Source: an uncultured Selenomonas sp.
GTDB taxonomy: Bacteria; Bacillota; Negativicutes; Selenomonadales; Selenomonadaceae
Assembly (NCBI GenBank): GCA_905373085.1
Contig: CAJPRR010000021.1
Coordinates: forward strand, 1-21,839
DNA length: 21,839 nt
Direction of reading: 5' to 3'
This document shows, piece after piece, positions 1-8,161 of the stretch. Under the pieces are notes generated by a model that made no database searches, had not been told where the DNA came from, and was given only the letters and a program-made list of their open reading frames with translations. Position 1 is the stretch's first letter. Each line of letters opens with the position of its first letter. The translations under genes were made by a program, and so were the position numbers.

Positions 1-267
1 GTATTCTTCTCCCGGCGTCAGGAGCGTCGGCTGTATATAGACCTCGCGCACGCCCTCTTGCAAAAGCCCTGCCAGCCGCTCCGCCAAGGAAGGCATATCT
101 GCGCCCGCCTTCTGCAGGCGCCAGCGGATGAAAGCGGACGTATAGGCTTCGGCAACTGAGAACTCGGGAAAGGCCGCCTCGATCTCGCGCACGATCGGCG
201 CGAGGCTTTTCTCCCGCGCCTCAGGCGCACTGACGCCGAAGCTCACGACGACGATGACGGGGCGCAT
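1..267 (-). CDS. cbiK: Anaerobic cobalt chelatase (sirohydrochlorin cobaltochelatase, CbiK-like), N-terminal part
   Basis: This frame stays open to the left window edge, giving 89 codons of an incomplete gene. The protein begins MRPVIVVVSFGVSAPEAREK, continues with a helix around AAFPEFSVAEAYTS, and reaches QPTLLTPGEEY. That order (VVSFG start, acidic helix, 'A(F/Y)TS', then 'QPT...PGEEY') is the N-terminal half of the class II chelatase CbiK, which inserts Co2+ into sirohydrochlorin or its reduced form in oxygen-independent cobalamin synthesis. There is no signal peptide, so the protein should be cytoplasmic, unlike exported CbiK variants. The metal-binding histidines lie in the missing C-terminal part and cannot be checked. 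The ATG overlaps the glmM stop (TGATG), and an AAGGAG site lies 8 nt upstream inside glmM, so the two genes are probably cotranscribed. Family assignment is from remembered motifs only. Confidence 0.8.
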   Translation of the reverse strand, partial: MRPVIVVVSFGVSAPEAREKSLAPIVREIEAAFPEFSVAEAYTSAFIRWRLQKAGADMPSLAERLAGLLQEGVREVYIQPTLLTPGEEY

Positions 268-1616
268 CAGCCTTGCTCCTTCCTGACGACGTCGGCGATG
301 CAGCGGCAGATCGCCTCAAGCTGGGCTTGATCGGGGCCTTCCGCCATCACGCGGATCAGAGGCTCCGTGCCCGAAGGGCGCACAAGGATGCGTCCATCGC
401 CGCCAAGCTCTTCTTCGCCCGCGCGAATGGCCGCAGCAATCGCTTCGTTCTTCTCCCAGCCATCCTTCGAGGCGACGACGACGTTGACGAGGAGCTGCGG
501 ATAGCTCTTCATCAGGGCGGAAAGCTCCGACGCTTTGCGCCCTGTGCGCTTCAGCGCAGCGAGCACCTGCAGGGCGGTGATGAGTCCGTCGCCCGTCGTG
601 CTGAAGTCGGAGAAGATGATGTGCCCCGACTGCTCGCCGCCGAGGCGGTAGCCGTGCTCGCGCATGTTTTCGAGCACATAGCGGTCGCCGACCTGCGTGA
701 TTTCCGCACGTCCTCCCGCTTTTTCCATCGCCTTGTGGAAGCCGATGTTCGCCATGACCGTCGTCACGACGGTGTTCTCCGCGAGCGTTCCCTTCTCCAT
801 CATGTCCTTGGCGCACATGACGAGGATGTGGTCGCCGTCGATGACTTCGCCCTTCTCGTCCACGCACAGGCAGCGGTCGGCGTCTCCGTCGTGCGCGACG
901 CCGATGTCCGCACCGTCCGCGAGCACCGTCTTCTGCAGCGATTCGAGATGCGTCGAGCCGCAAGCCTCGTTGATGTTGACGCCATCAGGCTCCGCATGAA
1001 TCACATGCACGTCGGCGCCCAGGCGGCGCAGGACGCGCGGCATGCAGTCGTACGCCGCGCCGTTTGCACAGTCGAGCACAACCTTCAGGCCGTCGAGCCG
1101 CACGCCTGCCGTGCCCTGCACGAAGTCGATGTACTCGCGCACATATTCCTTGCGCCGCCTGATGCGGCCGATGTTCTCGCGCGTCGCGCGCGGCAGTTTC
1201 TCTCCCGCCTCCATGCGGCGCACGATGCTTTCGATCTCGTCCTCCACGGCATCGGGCAGCTTGTAGCCGTCGCCACCGAAGAACTTGATGCCGTTGTCGT
1301 AGAAGGGATTGTGCGAAGCCGAGATGACGATGCCGGCAGCCGCCTCGTGCGTCCTCGCCAGATAGGCGATGGCGGGCGTCGGGCAGACGCCGACGATCTC
1401 GACGCGTCCGCCGGCCGAGCAGATGCCCGTCGCGAGGGCGGACTCGAAGAGGTTGCCCGAAATGCGCGTGTCGCGTCCGATGATGATCAGGGGGCTTTGT
1501 TGCACCTTCTCGCCGAAGTAAAGGGTCGCCGCCCAGCCGAGACGATACGCGAGTTCCGGGCAGAGCGCTGCATTTGCCTCGCCGCGCACGCCGTCCGTAC
1601 CAAAAAGTCTTGTCAT
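267..1616 (-). CDS. glmM: Phosphoglucosamine mutase GlmM
   Basis: GlmM converts glucosamine-6-phosphate to glucosamine-1-phosphate in the cytoplasm, on the route to UDP-GlcNAc for peptidoglycan and LPS. The 449-residue protein has the usual family length and starts MTRLFGTDGVRG. It carries the phosphoserine loop GIVISASHNP (catalytic Ser101), the Mg2+ loop DGDADR (243-248), the sugar-binding loop GEQSGH (327-332) and the C-terminal phosphate loop RPSGTEPLIRV (413-423). I chose the ATG at 1616 because CAGGAGAG lies just upstream and the protein then starts like its family. An in-frame GTG at 1658 would add 14 unrelated residues. It lies 38 nt downstream of the FAD oxidoreductase gene and two genes after cdaR, matching the widespread Firmicute association of glmM with the c-di-AMP cyclase genes. 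Confidence 0.97.
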   Translation of the reverse strand: MTRLFGTDGVRGEANAALCPELAYRLGWAATLYFGEKVQQSPLIIIGRDTRISGNLFESALATGICSAGGRVEIVGVCPTPAIAYLARTHEAAAGIVISASHNPFYDNGIKFFGGDGYKLPDAVEDEIESIVRRMEAGEKLPRATRENIGRIRRRKEYVREYIDFVQGTAGVRLDGLKVVLDCANGAAYDCMPRVLRRLGADVHVIHAEPDGVNINEACGSTHLESLQKTVLADGADIGVAHDGDADRCLCVDEKGEVIDGDHILVMCAKDMMEKGTLAENTVVTTVMANIGFHKAMEKAGGRAEITQVGDRYVLENMREHGYRLGGEQSGHIIFSDFSTTGDGLITALQVLAALKRTGRKASELSALMKSYPQLLVNVVVASKDGWEKNEAIAAAIRAGEEELGGDGRILVRPSGTEPLIRVMAEGPDQAQLEAICRCIADVVRKEQG

Positions 1617-1654
1617 GAAGTTCTCTCCTGTTCTTTCGCTGCCATGCAGACGAT

Positions 1655-3268
1655 TCACTTAGACTCCCTACGCGTCAGAAAAGCGAGCGCCGCCTTCATG
1701 CCGTCGACGGCGGCGCTCATGATGCCGCCCGCATAGCCCGCGCCCTCGCCGACGGGGTAAAGCCCCGAAAGGCCGTGCGCGAGGAAGCTCTCCTTCTCGC
1801 GCACGATGCGGCACGGCGCGGAAGAGCGCGTCTCAACCCCCGTCAGCGGCACGTCGGGCGCGGAAAATCCCTTCATGCGCCCGCCGAAGGCGCGAAGCGC
1901 GTCCTCCAACGTATCCGTGACGAAACGCGGCAGACACTCGTGCAGGTCGACAGGGCGCACGCCGGGCAAATACGTCGGCTGTACGAGGAAGTCCCCTGTG
2001 CCCTTTCGATGCGCGAGAAAGTCGCCGACGGACTGCACGGGCGCACGGTAGTCTGCGCCCGCAAGCCGGAAGGCGAGACTCTCGCACTGCCTTTGAAACG
2101 CCATCCCCGCGAGCGCCCCGCCGCCAAAATCCTTCGGGCCGACCTGCACGAGAAGCGCGGCATTCGCCACGCCCGAATCGCGCTTGTAGCAGCTCATGCC
2201 GTTCGTCGCAACACGAAAAAGCTCGGACGCCGCCGCGACGACCTGTCCGCCCGGGCACATGCAGAAGGAATACGCGCCCCTGCCGCGCACCTTGTCCTGA
2301 TACGTGAGGCTGTAGTCCGCAACAGGAAGACGCGCGTTCCCCGTGTCCTTTCCGTACTGCACGCGGTCGATGAAGCTTTGGGGATGCTCGACGCGCACGC
2401 CCACGGCGAACGCCTTCGCCTCCAAAAAAAGGCCGCGCGAAAGGAGCATCTCGTATGTGTCTCGCGCCGAATGTCCGATGGCGAAAAAGGCCGTCCCCGC
2501 CTGCACGCGCTCCTCGCCGTTGACGATGAGCGCATGCAGGACGCCGTCCTTCAGCTCGATGTCCGTCACCTGGGCCAAAAAGCGAATCTCGCCGCCCAGC
2601 CGGCGGATCTCCTCGCGGATGTTCTTGACGATGCCGCGCAGGAGGTCGGTGCCGACGTGCGGCTTGTGCAGATACCGGATCTCCGCGGGGGCGCCGGCCG
2701 CGACGAAGGCGTCGAGCACTTCGCGCGCAAGGGCGTCGCCGCTGCGCGTCGTCAGCTTGCCGTCAGAAAACGTCCCCGCGCCGCCCTCGCCGAACTGGAC
2801 GTTGGAGCGCACATCGAGCGTTCCCCTCTGCCAGAAGCGCTCGATCGCCGCGTGACGTGCCTCGACGTCATAGCCGCGCTCTGCAACGAGCGGCGAAAGC
2901 CCCGCGCGTGCGAGCGTCAGCGCGGCGAACATGCCAGCAGGGCCGAAGCCCACGACGACGGGACGCAGCTCGCCCGGTGCGAGCGGAGAAAAGCGTGAAA
3001 GGTCGAGCTTCTCTTCCTTTTCAGCAAGCGCAACATGGCTGTCGCGCCGCAAGCGCGCCAAGAGCCTTTTCTCGCTGCCATTGACGCACACATCGAGCGT
3101 GTAGACGAAGGCGAGCGGCGCTCCACGGTAGCGACGCGCATCGAGCGCCTTGCGCACGATTTCCACCGCGAGAATATCGTTCGGAGAAACGCCCAGACGC
3201 TCGGCTGCAAGCGCCGCCAGCGGGCGTTCATCGCTTACGGGAACGGCACAGCTGCTGATTCGGATCAT
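1655..3268 (-). CDS. FAD-dependent dehydrogenase of the COG2509 type
   Basis: The 537-residue protein is a predicted cytoplasmic FAD/NAD(P)-binding oxidoreductase whose substrate is unknown. A family-specific N-terminal domain (1-95) precedes the dinucleotide-binding motif VVGFGPAGM (GxGxxG at 107-112), with an acidic-Arg pair (E130, R131) at the end of beta-2. It is followed by the FGEGGAGTFSDGKLTTR segment (159-175) typical of this group and a C-terminal FAD motif GLYPVGEGAGYAGG (about 502-515). These features resemble proteins annotated as 'uncharacterized FAD-dependent dehydrogenase' or 'NAD(P)/FAD-dependent oxidoreductase'. The ATG overlaps the cdaR stop (ATGA) and has no strong ribosome binding site, so translation is probably coupled to cdaR. 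Its position between cdaR and glmM suggests cotranscription with c-di-AMP and cell-wall genes, but the sequence gives no specific reaction. Confidence 0.88.
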   Translation of the reverse strand: MIRISSCAVPVSDERPLAALAAERLGVSPNDILAVEIVRKALDARRYRGAPLAFVYTLDVCVNGSEKRLLARLRRDSHVALAEKEEKLDLSRFSPLAPGELRPVVVGFGPAGMFAALTLARAGLSPLVAERGYDVEARHAAIERFWQRGTLDVRSNVQFGEGGAGTFSDGKLTTRSGDALAREVLDAFVAAGAPAEIRYLHKPHVGTDLLRGIVKNIREEIRRLGGEIRFLAQVTDIELKDGVLHALIVNGEERVQAGTAFFAIGHSARDTYEMLLSRGLFLEAKAFAVGVRVEHPQSFIDRVQYGKDTGNARLPVADYSLTYQDKVRGRGAYSFCMCPGGQVVAAASELFRVATNGMSCYKRDSGVANAALLVQVGPKDFGGGALAGMAFQRQCESLAFRLAGADYRAPVQSVGDFLAHRKGTGDFLVQPTYLPGVRPVDLHECLPRFVTDTLEDALRAFGGRMKGFSAPDVPLTGVETRSSAPCRIVREKESFLAHGLSGLYPVGEGAGYAGGIMSAAVDGMKAALAFLTRRESK

Positions 3269-4221
3269 GGTGCGCCCGCTTTCTTTTCCTGCGCCTTCGG
3301 CTTCAGCTCGACCGTAACCGTGACCTCGCGGTTGGGAATCGCGACTCCCTCGGGAATGGCAAGATGCGCCACCTTCTTGCCGCTCCCTTTCATGTCCGAG
3401 ATGACGATCTTCTCTGTGCTGATGCTCGTCAGCTTGCTGATGACGCCGGCATCGCCTGCGATCTCGATCTTCGTCGGCTCGACCTGCACCTCGCCCAAAC
3501 TGAATCCTTCGGGCAGCGTCTCGTCGAGAACGGGCCGGACACTGACGATCTTGCGCGTCAGCCCGCGTGCAAGCTGTACGGAAACCTCGACCGTACGCGC
3601 TAAAAGTTCCACGTCCTCAACCGCCTTGCCGTCGCTGTTGATCGGCGTCAAAGGAACCTGCAGCGTGAAATCCTCACGGTTGCCTGAAAGGCCGACGTAG
3701 CCGATGACGCGATCGACCTCCGCCACGCGCGACTCAGGACCCTCGATGACAGTGGTGTTCGCCGTCTGCGAAAGTTTGCCCACGGTGTAGCCCGACGCCG
3801 CCGCTCCCGTGACGATGAGATCGATGCGAACCGAGCGCCGCACGATCTTGTCCAAACGAACCGAAACGCTTTCAGGCTGCGCATCAACCAGCTCGAACCC
3901 CTGCGGCAGAACAGCGTTGACCTTGACCTTGTGCTCGCCCGATTCAAGGCCCGTAAGATCCGCGTACGCCTTGAAGCCTTCCGGCTCCGCCGAAACGAAG
4001 ACGGAGCGTGCGCCGCGCACCTTGAGCTTTACATTTTTTTCCTCCTGCGTGATCTTGTAGCCCTCAGGCGCATTGACGAGATCGACCGCGACGGTGAAGC
4101 TGCCCTCGATCTGCGGATTCTGCTCATTCATGACGAAAAGCCAGAGCACGACAGCGACGACAAGGGCGATGATCTTTGCCGGAAGATTGCGCTGGATGAG
4201 CGCACGCAAGCGTGTCATCAT
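3265..4221 (-). CDS. cdaR: CdaR: membrane-anchored YbbR-domain regulator of CdaA
   Basis: The 318-residue protein has a short basic N-terminus, one transmembrane helix (about 17-31, IIALVVAVVLWLFV) and an extracytoplasmic region made of repeated beta-rich YbbR modules. Repeated patterns such as 'VxVxLxxxPEGY' and 'VEGPESRVAEVDRV' are visible, probably three repeats between about 40 and 300. In Firmicutes, CdaR (YbbR) is encoded next to CdaA and modulates its diadenylate cyclase activity. The start chosen is ATG at 4221, with GGAGG 8 nt upstream. A second ATG follows at 4218, and an upstream TTG at 4236 lies inside the ribosome binding site region and is unlikely. The start overlaps the cdaA stop (ATGATGA), so translation is coupled. 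The C-terminus is lysine-rich (about PKAQEKKAGAP). Confidence 0.93.
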   Translation of the reverse strand: MMTRLRALIQRNLPAKIIALVVAVVLWLFVMNEQNPQIEGSFTVAVDLVNAPEGYKITQEEKNVKLKVRGARSVFVSAEPEGFKAYADLTGLESGEHKVKVNAVLPQGFELVDAQPESVSVRLDKIVRRSVRIDLIVTGAAASGYTVGKLSQTANTTVIEGPESRVAEVDRVIGYVGLSGNREDFTLQVPLTPINSDGKAVEDVELLARTVEVSVQLARGLTRKIVSVRPVLDETLPEGFSLGEVQVEPTKIEIAGDAGVISKLTSISTEKIVISDMKGSGKKVAHLAIPEGVAIPNREVTVTVELKPKAQEKKAGAP

Positions 4222-5051
4222 TTCCCCTTCCTCCAATTCAGCACCATGTCCTTGATTCCCGTCGTCTTGGGCGTGAAGATGGGGCGCAGATAAGATTTCA
4301 GATGCTCCGAGCTAAGGCGGCGCACGATCCTGCCGTTCTCCGCCACGGAAACCGTGCCCGTCTCTTCGCTGACGACGACGATGAGCGCGTCGCACTGCTC
4401 GGAGAGGCCGATGGCGGCGCGATGGCGCGTGCCAAGCTCCGTGCTCAGCGTGCGGTTCTCCGTCAAGGGCAGCAGACAGCCCGCCGCAATCAGGCGCTTG
4501 CCGCGTATGACGGCGGCGCCGTCGTGCAGCGGCGTGTTCGGAATGAAGACGTTCATGAGAAAATCCGCCGTGATGAGTCCGTCGATCTGGACGCCCGTAG
4601 CGCTGATGTCGTTGAGTCCCATCTCGCGCTCGAAGACGAGCAGGGCGCCTATCTTGCGCGAGGACAGGAGCATCACCGCCTTGTCAAGCTCGTTGACGAG
4701 CGAACGCGCCTCGTTGTCATCGAGGAAGAGCGACTTGCCGAAGAAGCGGCCCTGCCCCAAATGCTCAAGCGTGCGGCGCAGTTCCGGCTGGAAGACGATG
4801 GGAAGCGCGACGAAGAGCAAGGTCAGCGTCTGCTGCAGGAGCCAGTAAATGACGTGCAGCGACAGCCAGTTGCAGACGAGCGTGAGACCTAGGAGCACGA
4901 GCAGCCCCTTCACCAAGGTGATGGCGCGCGTATCCTGCAGCATCACATAGAGTTTGTAAAGAATCAATGCCACGATCAGGATGTCGAGGATGTCCAACAG
5001 ACTGATCGTCGATAAAATTCCTTGAAATTGTATAGGAATATGAAAAGGCAT
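4218..5051 (-). CDS. cdaA: Diadenylate cyclase CdaA (DisA_N domain, membrane-bound)
   Basis: CdaA makes cyclic di-AMP from two ATP at the membrane; c-di-AMP controls potassium/osmolyte transport and cell-wall homeostasis. With the start at 5051 it has 277 residues, close to the usual length of about 273. Three hydrophobic helices (roughly 18-35, 46-62 and 66-87) precede the cyclase domain. Both signature motifs are present: DGA (177-179, in PLHDGAAVI) and the RHR motif (209-211, in GTRHRAAIG). I prefer ATG 5051 because AGGGG lies 8 nt upstream and the protein then begins just before the first helix (SLLDILDILIV). An in-frame ATG at 5084 has only a distant GGGAG. Overlap with cdaR, followed by glmM, matches the classical cdaA-cdaR-glmM arrangement. 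Regulation of the operon is not evident; I see no convincing promoter in the 160 nt upstream. Confidence 0.96.
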   Translation of the reverse strand: MPFHIPIQFQGILSTISLLDILDILIVALILYKLYVMLQDTRAITLVKGLLVLLGLTLVCNWLSLHVIYWLLQQTLTLLFVALPIVFQPELRRTLEHLGQGRFFGKSLFLDDNEARSLVNELDKAVMLLSSRKIGALLVFEREMGLNDISATGVQIDGLITADFLMNVFIPNTPLHDGAAVIRGKRLIAAGCLLPLTENRTLSTELGTRHRAAIGLSEQCDALIVVVSEETGTVSVAENGRIVRRLSSEHLKSYLRPIFTPKTTGIKDMVLNWRKGK

Positions 5052-5211
5052 AAACAAAACCCCTAGGAAATTCTTCCATCGCATCGACGCATATTGACGC
5101 TCCCAGCAAAGCGGCAGATTGCGAACCCATCTTCCGTCCGCCCATGAAACCTTATTCTTCTCGCGTACAGGGAAATCCTTTGGCCAAAAAGAATTTGCCC
5201 GAAAGACCTAT
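5052..5211. other. Intergenic gap between nnrD and cdaA
   Basis: This 160-nt gap separates the nnrD stop from the preferred cdaA start. It contains the palindrome TTTTTGGCCAAA near 5180-5191 on the minus strand, but no hairpin followed by a T run and no clear -35/-10 pair. The cdaA operon may be transcribed through from acpS-nnrD, or have a promoter too divergent for me to recognise. Confidence 0.4.
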
Positions 5212-6753
5212 TCATGCCAGTGTGCGCAGCGCACGCGGCAGATTTTCCAGAATATCCGAAGCGATGAGCCCATACCCCTTCTCCTTCGCCGCCAGATCGC
5301 CGGCAAGGCCGTGGATGTAGACGCCGGCGAGAGGCGCAAGTCCCGCTGCCGTCTGCTTCATAAGCCCGGCGACAGCGCCCGCGAGCACGTCGCCCGCGCC
5401 GGCCGTCGCCATGCCCGGATTTCCCTTCGATGTGAGAAACACCTGCCCGTCAGGATATACGACGACCGTGCATTCGCTCTTGACGACGAAAACGGCATGA
5501 TACTCGTGCGCGGCCTCGCGCACCATGTCGAGAAGCGATGTGCGCAGTTCATCGACAGAGAGCCCCAAGAGATGCGCCATCTCGCCGAGATGCGGCGTCA
5601 AAACAGGCACGAAGGCGAAGCTCTTGAACGCTTCCGTCTTGCCGCAGAAGGCATGGATGGCATCGGCATCCAGAATCAAGGGCTTCTTGACGGCGATGCA
5701 GAAGTCCTGCACGAATTTCTGCGTCTCCTGCGCCCTGCCAAGGCCCGGTCCGATGAGCACGGCATCGAAACCCTCTGCGAGCTTCAGCGCCTCGCCGACC
5801 GCCGCGATGTCGATCGCTCCCTCGTCCGTCTCGGGAAGAGGCCTCGTCATGACCTCGGTCAGCTTGCCCGCCATCATCTCCTGCAAGCTCTTCGGCAGGG
5901 CGAGCACGGCAACGCCCGCGCCGCTTCTAAGGACAGCAGAGGACGCGAGAGCCGCCGCGCCCGTCATGCCGCGCGAACCCGCGATGACGAGGATGCGTCC
6001 GCAAGAACCCTTGTGCGCATCGAGCGGGCGCGGCAACAGAACCGGCGCCACGGTCAGCTCATCGAGATAGGTCTGGCGGATCGCCTCGTCTTCGAGCAAG
6101 GCTTTCGGTATGCCGATGTCATCGACGAGCAGCTTCCCCGTCGCCGTCTCACCGGCGCCGATCATATGCCCGAACTTTGGCAGACCAAAAGTCACGGTGA
6201 GATCTGCCCGAATCGCCTCAGCAGAGGCGCTCCCCGTATCCGCCTCGACGCCCGTCGGAATGTCAACGGCGACGACCGGCTTGCCGTGGCTGTTGACCAT
6301 GCGCACGACGCGTGCGACCGGCTCGCGCAGACCGCCTTGGAAGCCTGTGCCCAAGATGCCGTCGACGACGCCGTCGACGAAGCGCAGCGTCACCTGCAGT
6401 TTGTCCCAGTCGCGCTCCGTCTCGAGCACGTGCACGACGACGCCCATCTTGATGATGATGTCGCGGTTGAGCGCCGCACTCTTCGTCAGATGCGCGGGGC
6501 TGCCTACGAGGAAGATGCTGATCTGTGCGCCGTGATTCATCAGATGGCGTGCTGCGGCGAAGGCGTCGCCGCCGTTGTTGCCGCTTCCCGCAAGCACGCA
6601 TATACGCTTGCCCGAGACGCCTCCCAAGTATTCTTCAAAGGCGGCGGCGACCTCGCGTCCCGCATTCTCCATCAGCAGGATCTCAGATACGCCGTACTCC
6701 TCGACGGCTCTTTTGTCGATCTTTTTCATCTCAGCTGCCAAAGCGATCTTCAT
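5212..6753 (-). CDS. nnrD: Bifunctional NAD(P)H-hydrate epimerase / ADP-dependent NAD(P)HX dehydratase
   Basis: This enzyme repairs hydrated NADH and NADPH. The N-terminal domain epimerises NAD(P)HX and the C-terminal ribokinase-like domain dehydrates the S form using ADP. The 513-residue protein shows both halves. The YjeF_N-like epimerase half (about 1-225) has GSGNNGGDAFAAARH (57-71) and VDIPTG (163-168). The dehydratase half has DAHKG (245-249), VIAGSRGMTGA, LTPH (385-388) and the catalytic/nucleotide loop NPGMATAGAGDVLAG (445-459). ATG 6753 was chosen because AAGGAG sits 8 nt upstream and the product then begins MKIALAAEMKKID, as in the family. The gene start overlaps the end of acpS by 23 nt, a common acpS-nnr pairing in Firmicutes. 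Cofactor damage repair has no obvious direct link to the downstream cdaA. Confidence 0.95.
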   Translation of the reverse strand: MKIALAAEMKKIDKRAVEEYGVSEILLMENAGREVAAAFEEYLGGVSGKRICVLAGSGNNGGDAFAAARHLMNHGAQISIFLVGSPAHLTKSAALNRDIIIKMGVVVHVLETERDWDKLQVTLRFVDGVVDGILGTGFQGGLREPVARVVRMVNSHGKPVVAVDIPTGVEADTGSASAEAIRADLTVTFGLPKFGHMIGAGETATGKLLVDDIGIPKALLEDEAIRQTYLDELTVAPVLLPRPLDAHKGSCGRILVIAGSRGMTGAAALASSAVLRSGAGVAVLALPKSLQEMMAGKLTEVMTRPLPETDEGAIDIAAVGEALKLAEGFDAVLIGPGLGRAQETQKFVQDFCIAVKKPLILDADAIHAFCGKTEAFKSFAFVPVLTPHLGEMAHLLGLSVDELRTSLLDMVREAAHEYHAVFVVKSECTVVVYPDGQVFLTSKGNPGMATAGAGDVLAGAVAGLMKQTAAGLAPLAGVYIHGLAGDLAAKEKGYGLIASDILENLPRALRTLA

Positions 6754-7129
6754 GCTGCTCTCCTTCCAGAATACATTGTGCGACGGCATATTCCTTGGCA
6801 TGGCTCAAGGAAAGATGTATGCGCCGCACGCCCCTTTCCTCTGCGAGCGCCGCAAAAAAACCCGAAAGATGCACCTGGGGTGCGCCGAGTGCATCGGATA
6901 TAATCTCAACGTCCAGCAGCGTCCCTTGGCGCAGTCCCGTGCCAAACGCCTTCAGGACGGCCTCCTTGCCTGCCCAGCGCGCCGCATACGACGCCGCACG
7001 CCCCGCGCCGCGCCCGTCGCAGCAGGCGCGCTCCGCCTCAGTGAATACGCGCACGAGAAACGCCTCTCTCCCCATTGCCTTTTCCATTCGCCCGATCTCG
7101 ATGATGTCCGTGCCGAGCCCCAAAACCAT
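6731..7129 (-). CDS. acpS: Holo-[acyl-carrier-protein] synthase AcpS
   Basis: AcpS transfers 4'-phosphopantetheine from CoA to apo-acyl carrier protein, activating fatty-acid synthesis. The 132-residue product has the family start MVLGLGTDIIEIGRM, with metal-ligand Asp8, and the second motif RWAGKEAVLKAFGTG, with Glu56. The C-terminal part HLSLSHAKEYAVAQC is also typical. ATG 7129 was chosen because AGGGGGTGA lies directly upstream and the product then starts two residues before the GTDI motif. An ATG 45 nt further upstream would add residues unlike the family. It is the first gene of the minus-strand block acpS-nnrD-cdaA-cdaR-(FAD)-glmM. A promoter should lie in 7130-7197, but none is clear. 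Confidence 0.96.
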   Translation of the reverse strand: MVLGLGTDIIEIGRMEKAMGREAFLVRVFTEAERACCDGRGAGRAASYAARWAGKEAVLKAFGTGLRQGTLLDVEIISDALGAPQVHLSGFFAALAEERGVRRIHLSLSHAKEYAVAQCILEGEQHEDRFGS

Positions 7130-7197
7130 CGCCTCACCCCCTGCTCGAAAATCCCCGTTCATCGCCAAGCGCACGGCAAAGCAGACGTTCCATAAGA

Positions 7198-7235
7198 AAA
7201 GCCGGCTTTATGCGGAAACAGATAAAGCCGGTTTT
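7198..7235 (-). terminator. Rho-independent terminator after motB
   Basis: A 14-bp stem (AAAGCCGGCTTTAT against ATAAAGCCGGTTTT, one wobble or mismatch) encloses a 10-nt loop. On the minus strand the stem is followed by TTTTCTTATG, 11 nt after the motB stop. It separates motAB from the acpS block. Confidence 0.88.
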
Positions 7236-7246
7236 CATCCACTATT

Positions 7247-8158
7247 CTACTGTTCCTGCCGCGCGGGCGCGGGCGCCTGCGGCTGCTCCACATTGCCGGG
7301 CGCCGTCGGGCGCATCGGCGTGATGACGGGATTCATGCCGCCGCCCGGAAGAACGGGCGAAGCATCCGGCAGCTCAGGCCTTGCCGTCAGCGTCTCCGTC
7401 GACGAACTGTCGGGATTGAACTGGTACGTCCTGGCGATCAGGACTTCGACGCGGCGGTTCTGCGCCCTGCCCTCGTCCGTCTTGTTGTCCGCAATCGGAC
7501 GATACTCGCTGTAACCGATGGAGCTGAAACGTGCCGGATTGAGCGACGTATTGCTCGCAAAGAGGAACTTCATGAAGTTCAGGGCGCGCTGCGAGCTTAG
7601 CTCCCAGTTCGACGGATAGCGCGCCGTAGCGATCGGCACGTTGTCCGTATGGCCCGAGATGACGACGCGCTCAGGTATCTTGGCGAGAAGTCCCGCGACG
7701 ACGGGACCGATCTTCTGCGCCTCGCCTACAAGCTCCGCCGACCCCGAGGGGAACAGCGCCTTTTCCTTGATGCGGATCATCAATCCGTCATCGGTCATCG
7801 TCGTGTTCAGCTCGCCTTGCAAACCATTCTGGTTGATGTAATTGTCAAGCTCCTTCTTCACCTCTTCAAGGGATTTCGCCTCTTGGATGTAGGCGCTGTT
7901 TCCCTTGTCTTCCGTCGCCATGCGCTCGGCATGGCGGCTCTCGCTCGGTCCCATCTGGCTGAAGAACGACGGACCGCCCGTATTGAAGGCCGCTGTGAAC
8001 GCCTGCGCCATCTGCGCCATCTTGGACGAATCCGTAGCGGACATGGCGTAGAGGGAGATGAACGTGGCAAGGAGCAGCGTCATGAGATCGGAATAGGGAA
8101 GCAGCCAAGCCTCGCCCGCTTCTTCTTCATGCGGTGCATGCCGCTTCTTTCTCGCCAT
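7247..8158 (-). CDS. motB: Flagellar motor stator protein MotB
   Basis: MotB forms, with MotA, the proton channel that powers flagellar rotation, and it anchors the stator to peptidoglycan. The 303-residue protein has a charged cytoplasmic N-terminus and a single transmembrane segment PYSDLMTLLLATFISLYAMS. The invariant proton-accepting Asp is D24. A plug/linker region follows, then an OmpA-like peptidoglycan-binding domain with GHTDNVPI (169-176), NWELSSQRA (184-192) and NRRVEVLI (from 234). The C-terminal 55 or so residues are proline-rich (PELPDASPVLPGGG, APAPARQEQ) and lie beyond the conserved domain. The start lies 3 nt after the motA stop, with AAGGAGG inside the end of motA, so the two are translated together. 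The Asp and the flanking residues fit a proton-driven rather than an obviously sodium-driven stator, but this is inference. Confidence 0.95.
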   Translation of the reverse strand: MARKKRHAPHEEEAGEAWLLPYSDLMTLLLATFISLYAMSATDSSKMAQMAQAFTAAFNTGGPSFFSQMGPSESRHAERMATEDKGNSAYIQEAKSLEEVKKELDNYINQNGLQGELNTTMTDDGLMIRIKEKALFPSGSAELVGEAQKIGPVVAGLLAKIPERVVISGHTDNVPIATARYPSNWELSSQRALNFMKFLFASNTSLNPARFSSIGYSEYRPIADNKTDEGRAQNRRVEVLIARTYQFNPDSSSTETLTARPELPDASPVLPGGGMNPVITPMRPTAPGNVEQPQAPAPARQEQ

Positions 8159-8161
8159 GCC

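Noticed and set aside
273..1736. 487-codon open frame antisense to glmM
   Set aside because: The opposite strand is a complete GlmM with all catalytic motifs; this frame has no ribosome binding site or recognisable domain.
5119..6903. 594-codon open frame antisense to nnrD
   Set aside because: Same codon-bias shadow effect; the minus-strand protein has both NnrE/NnrD domains intact.
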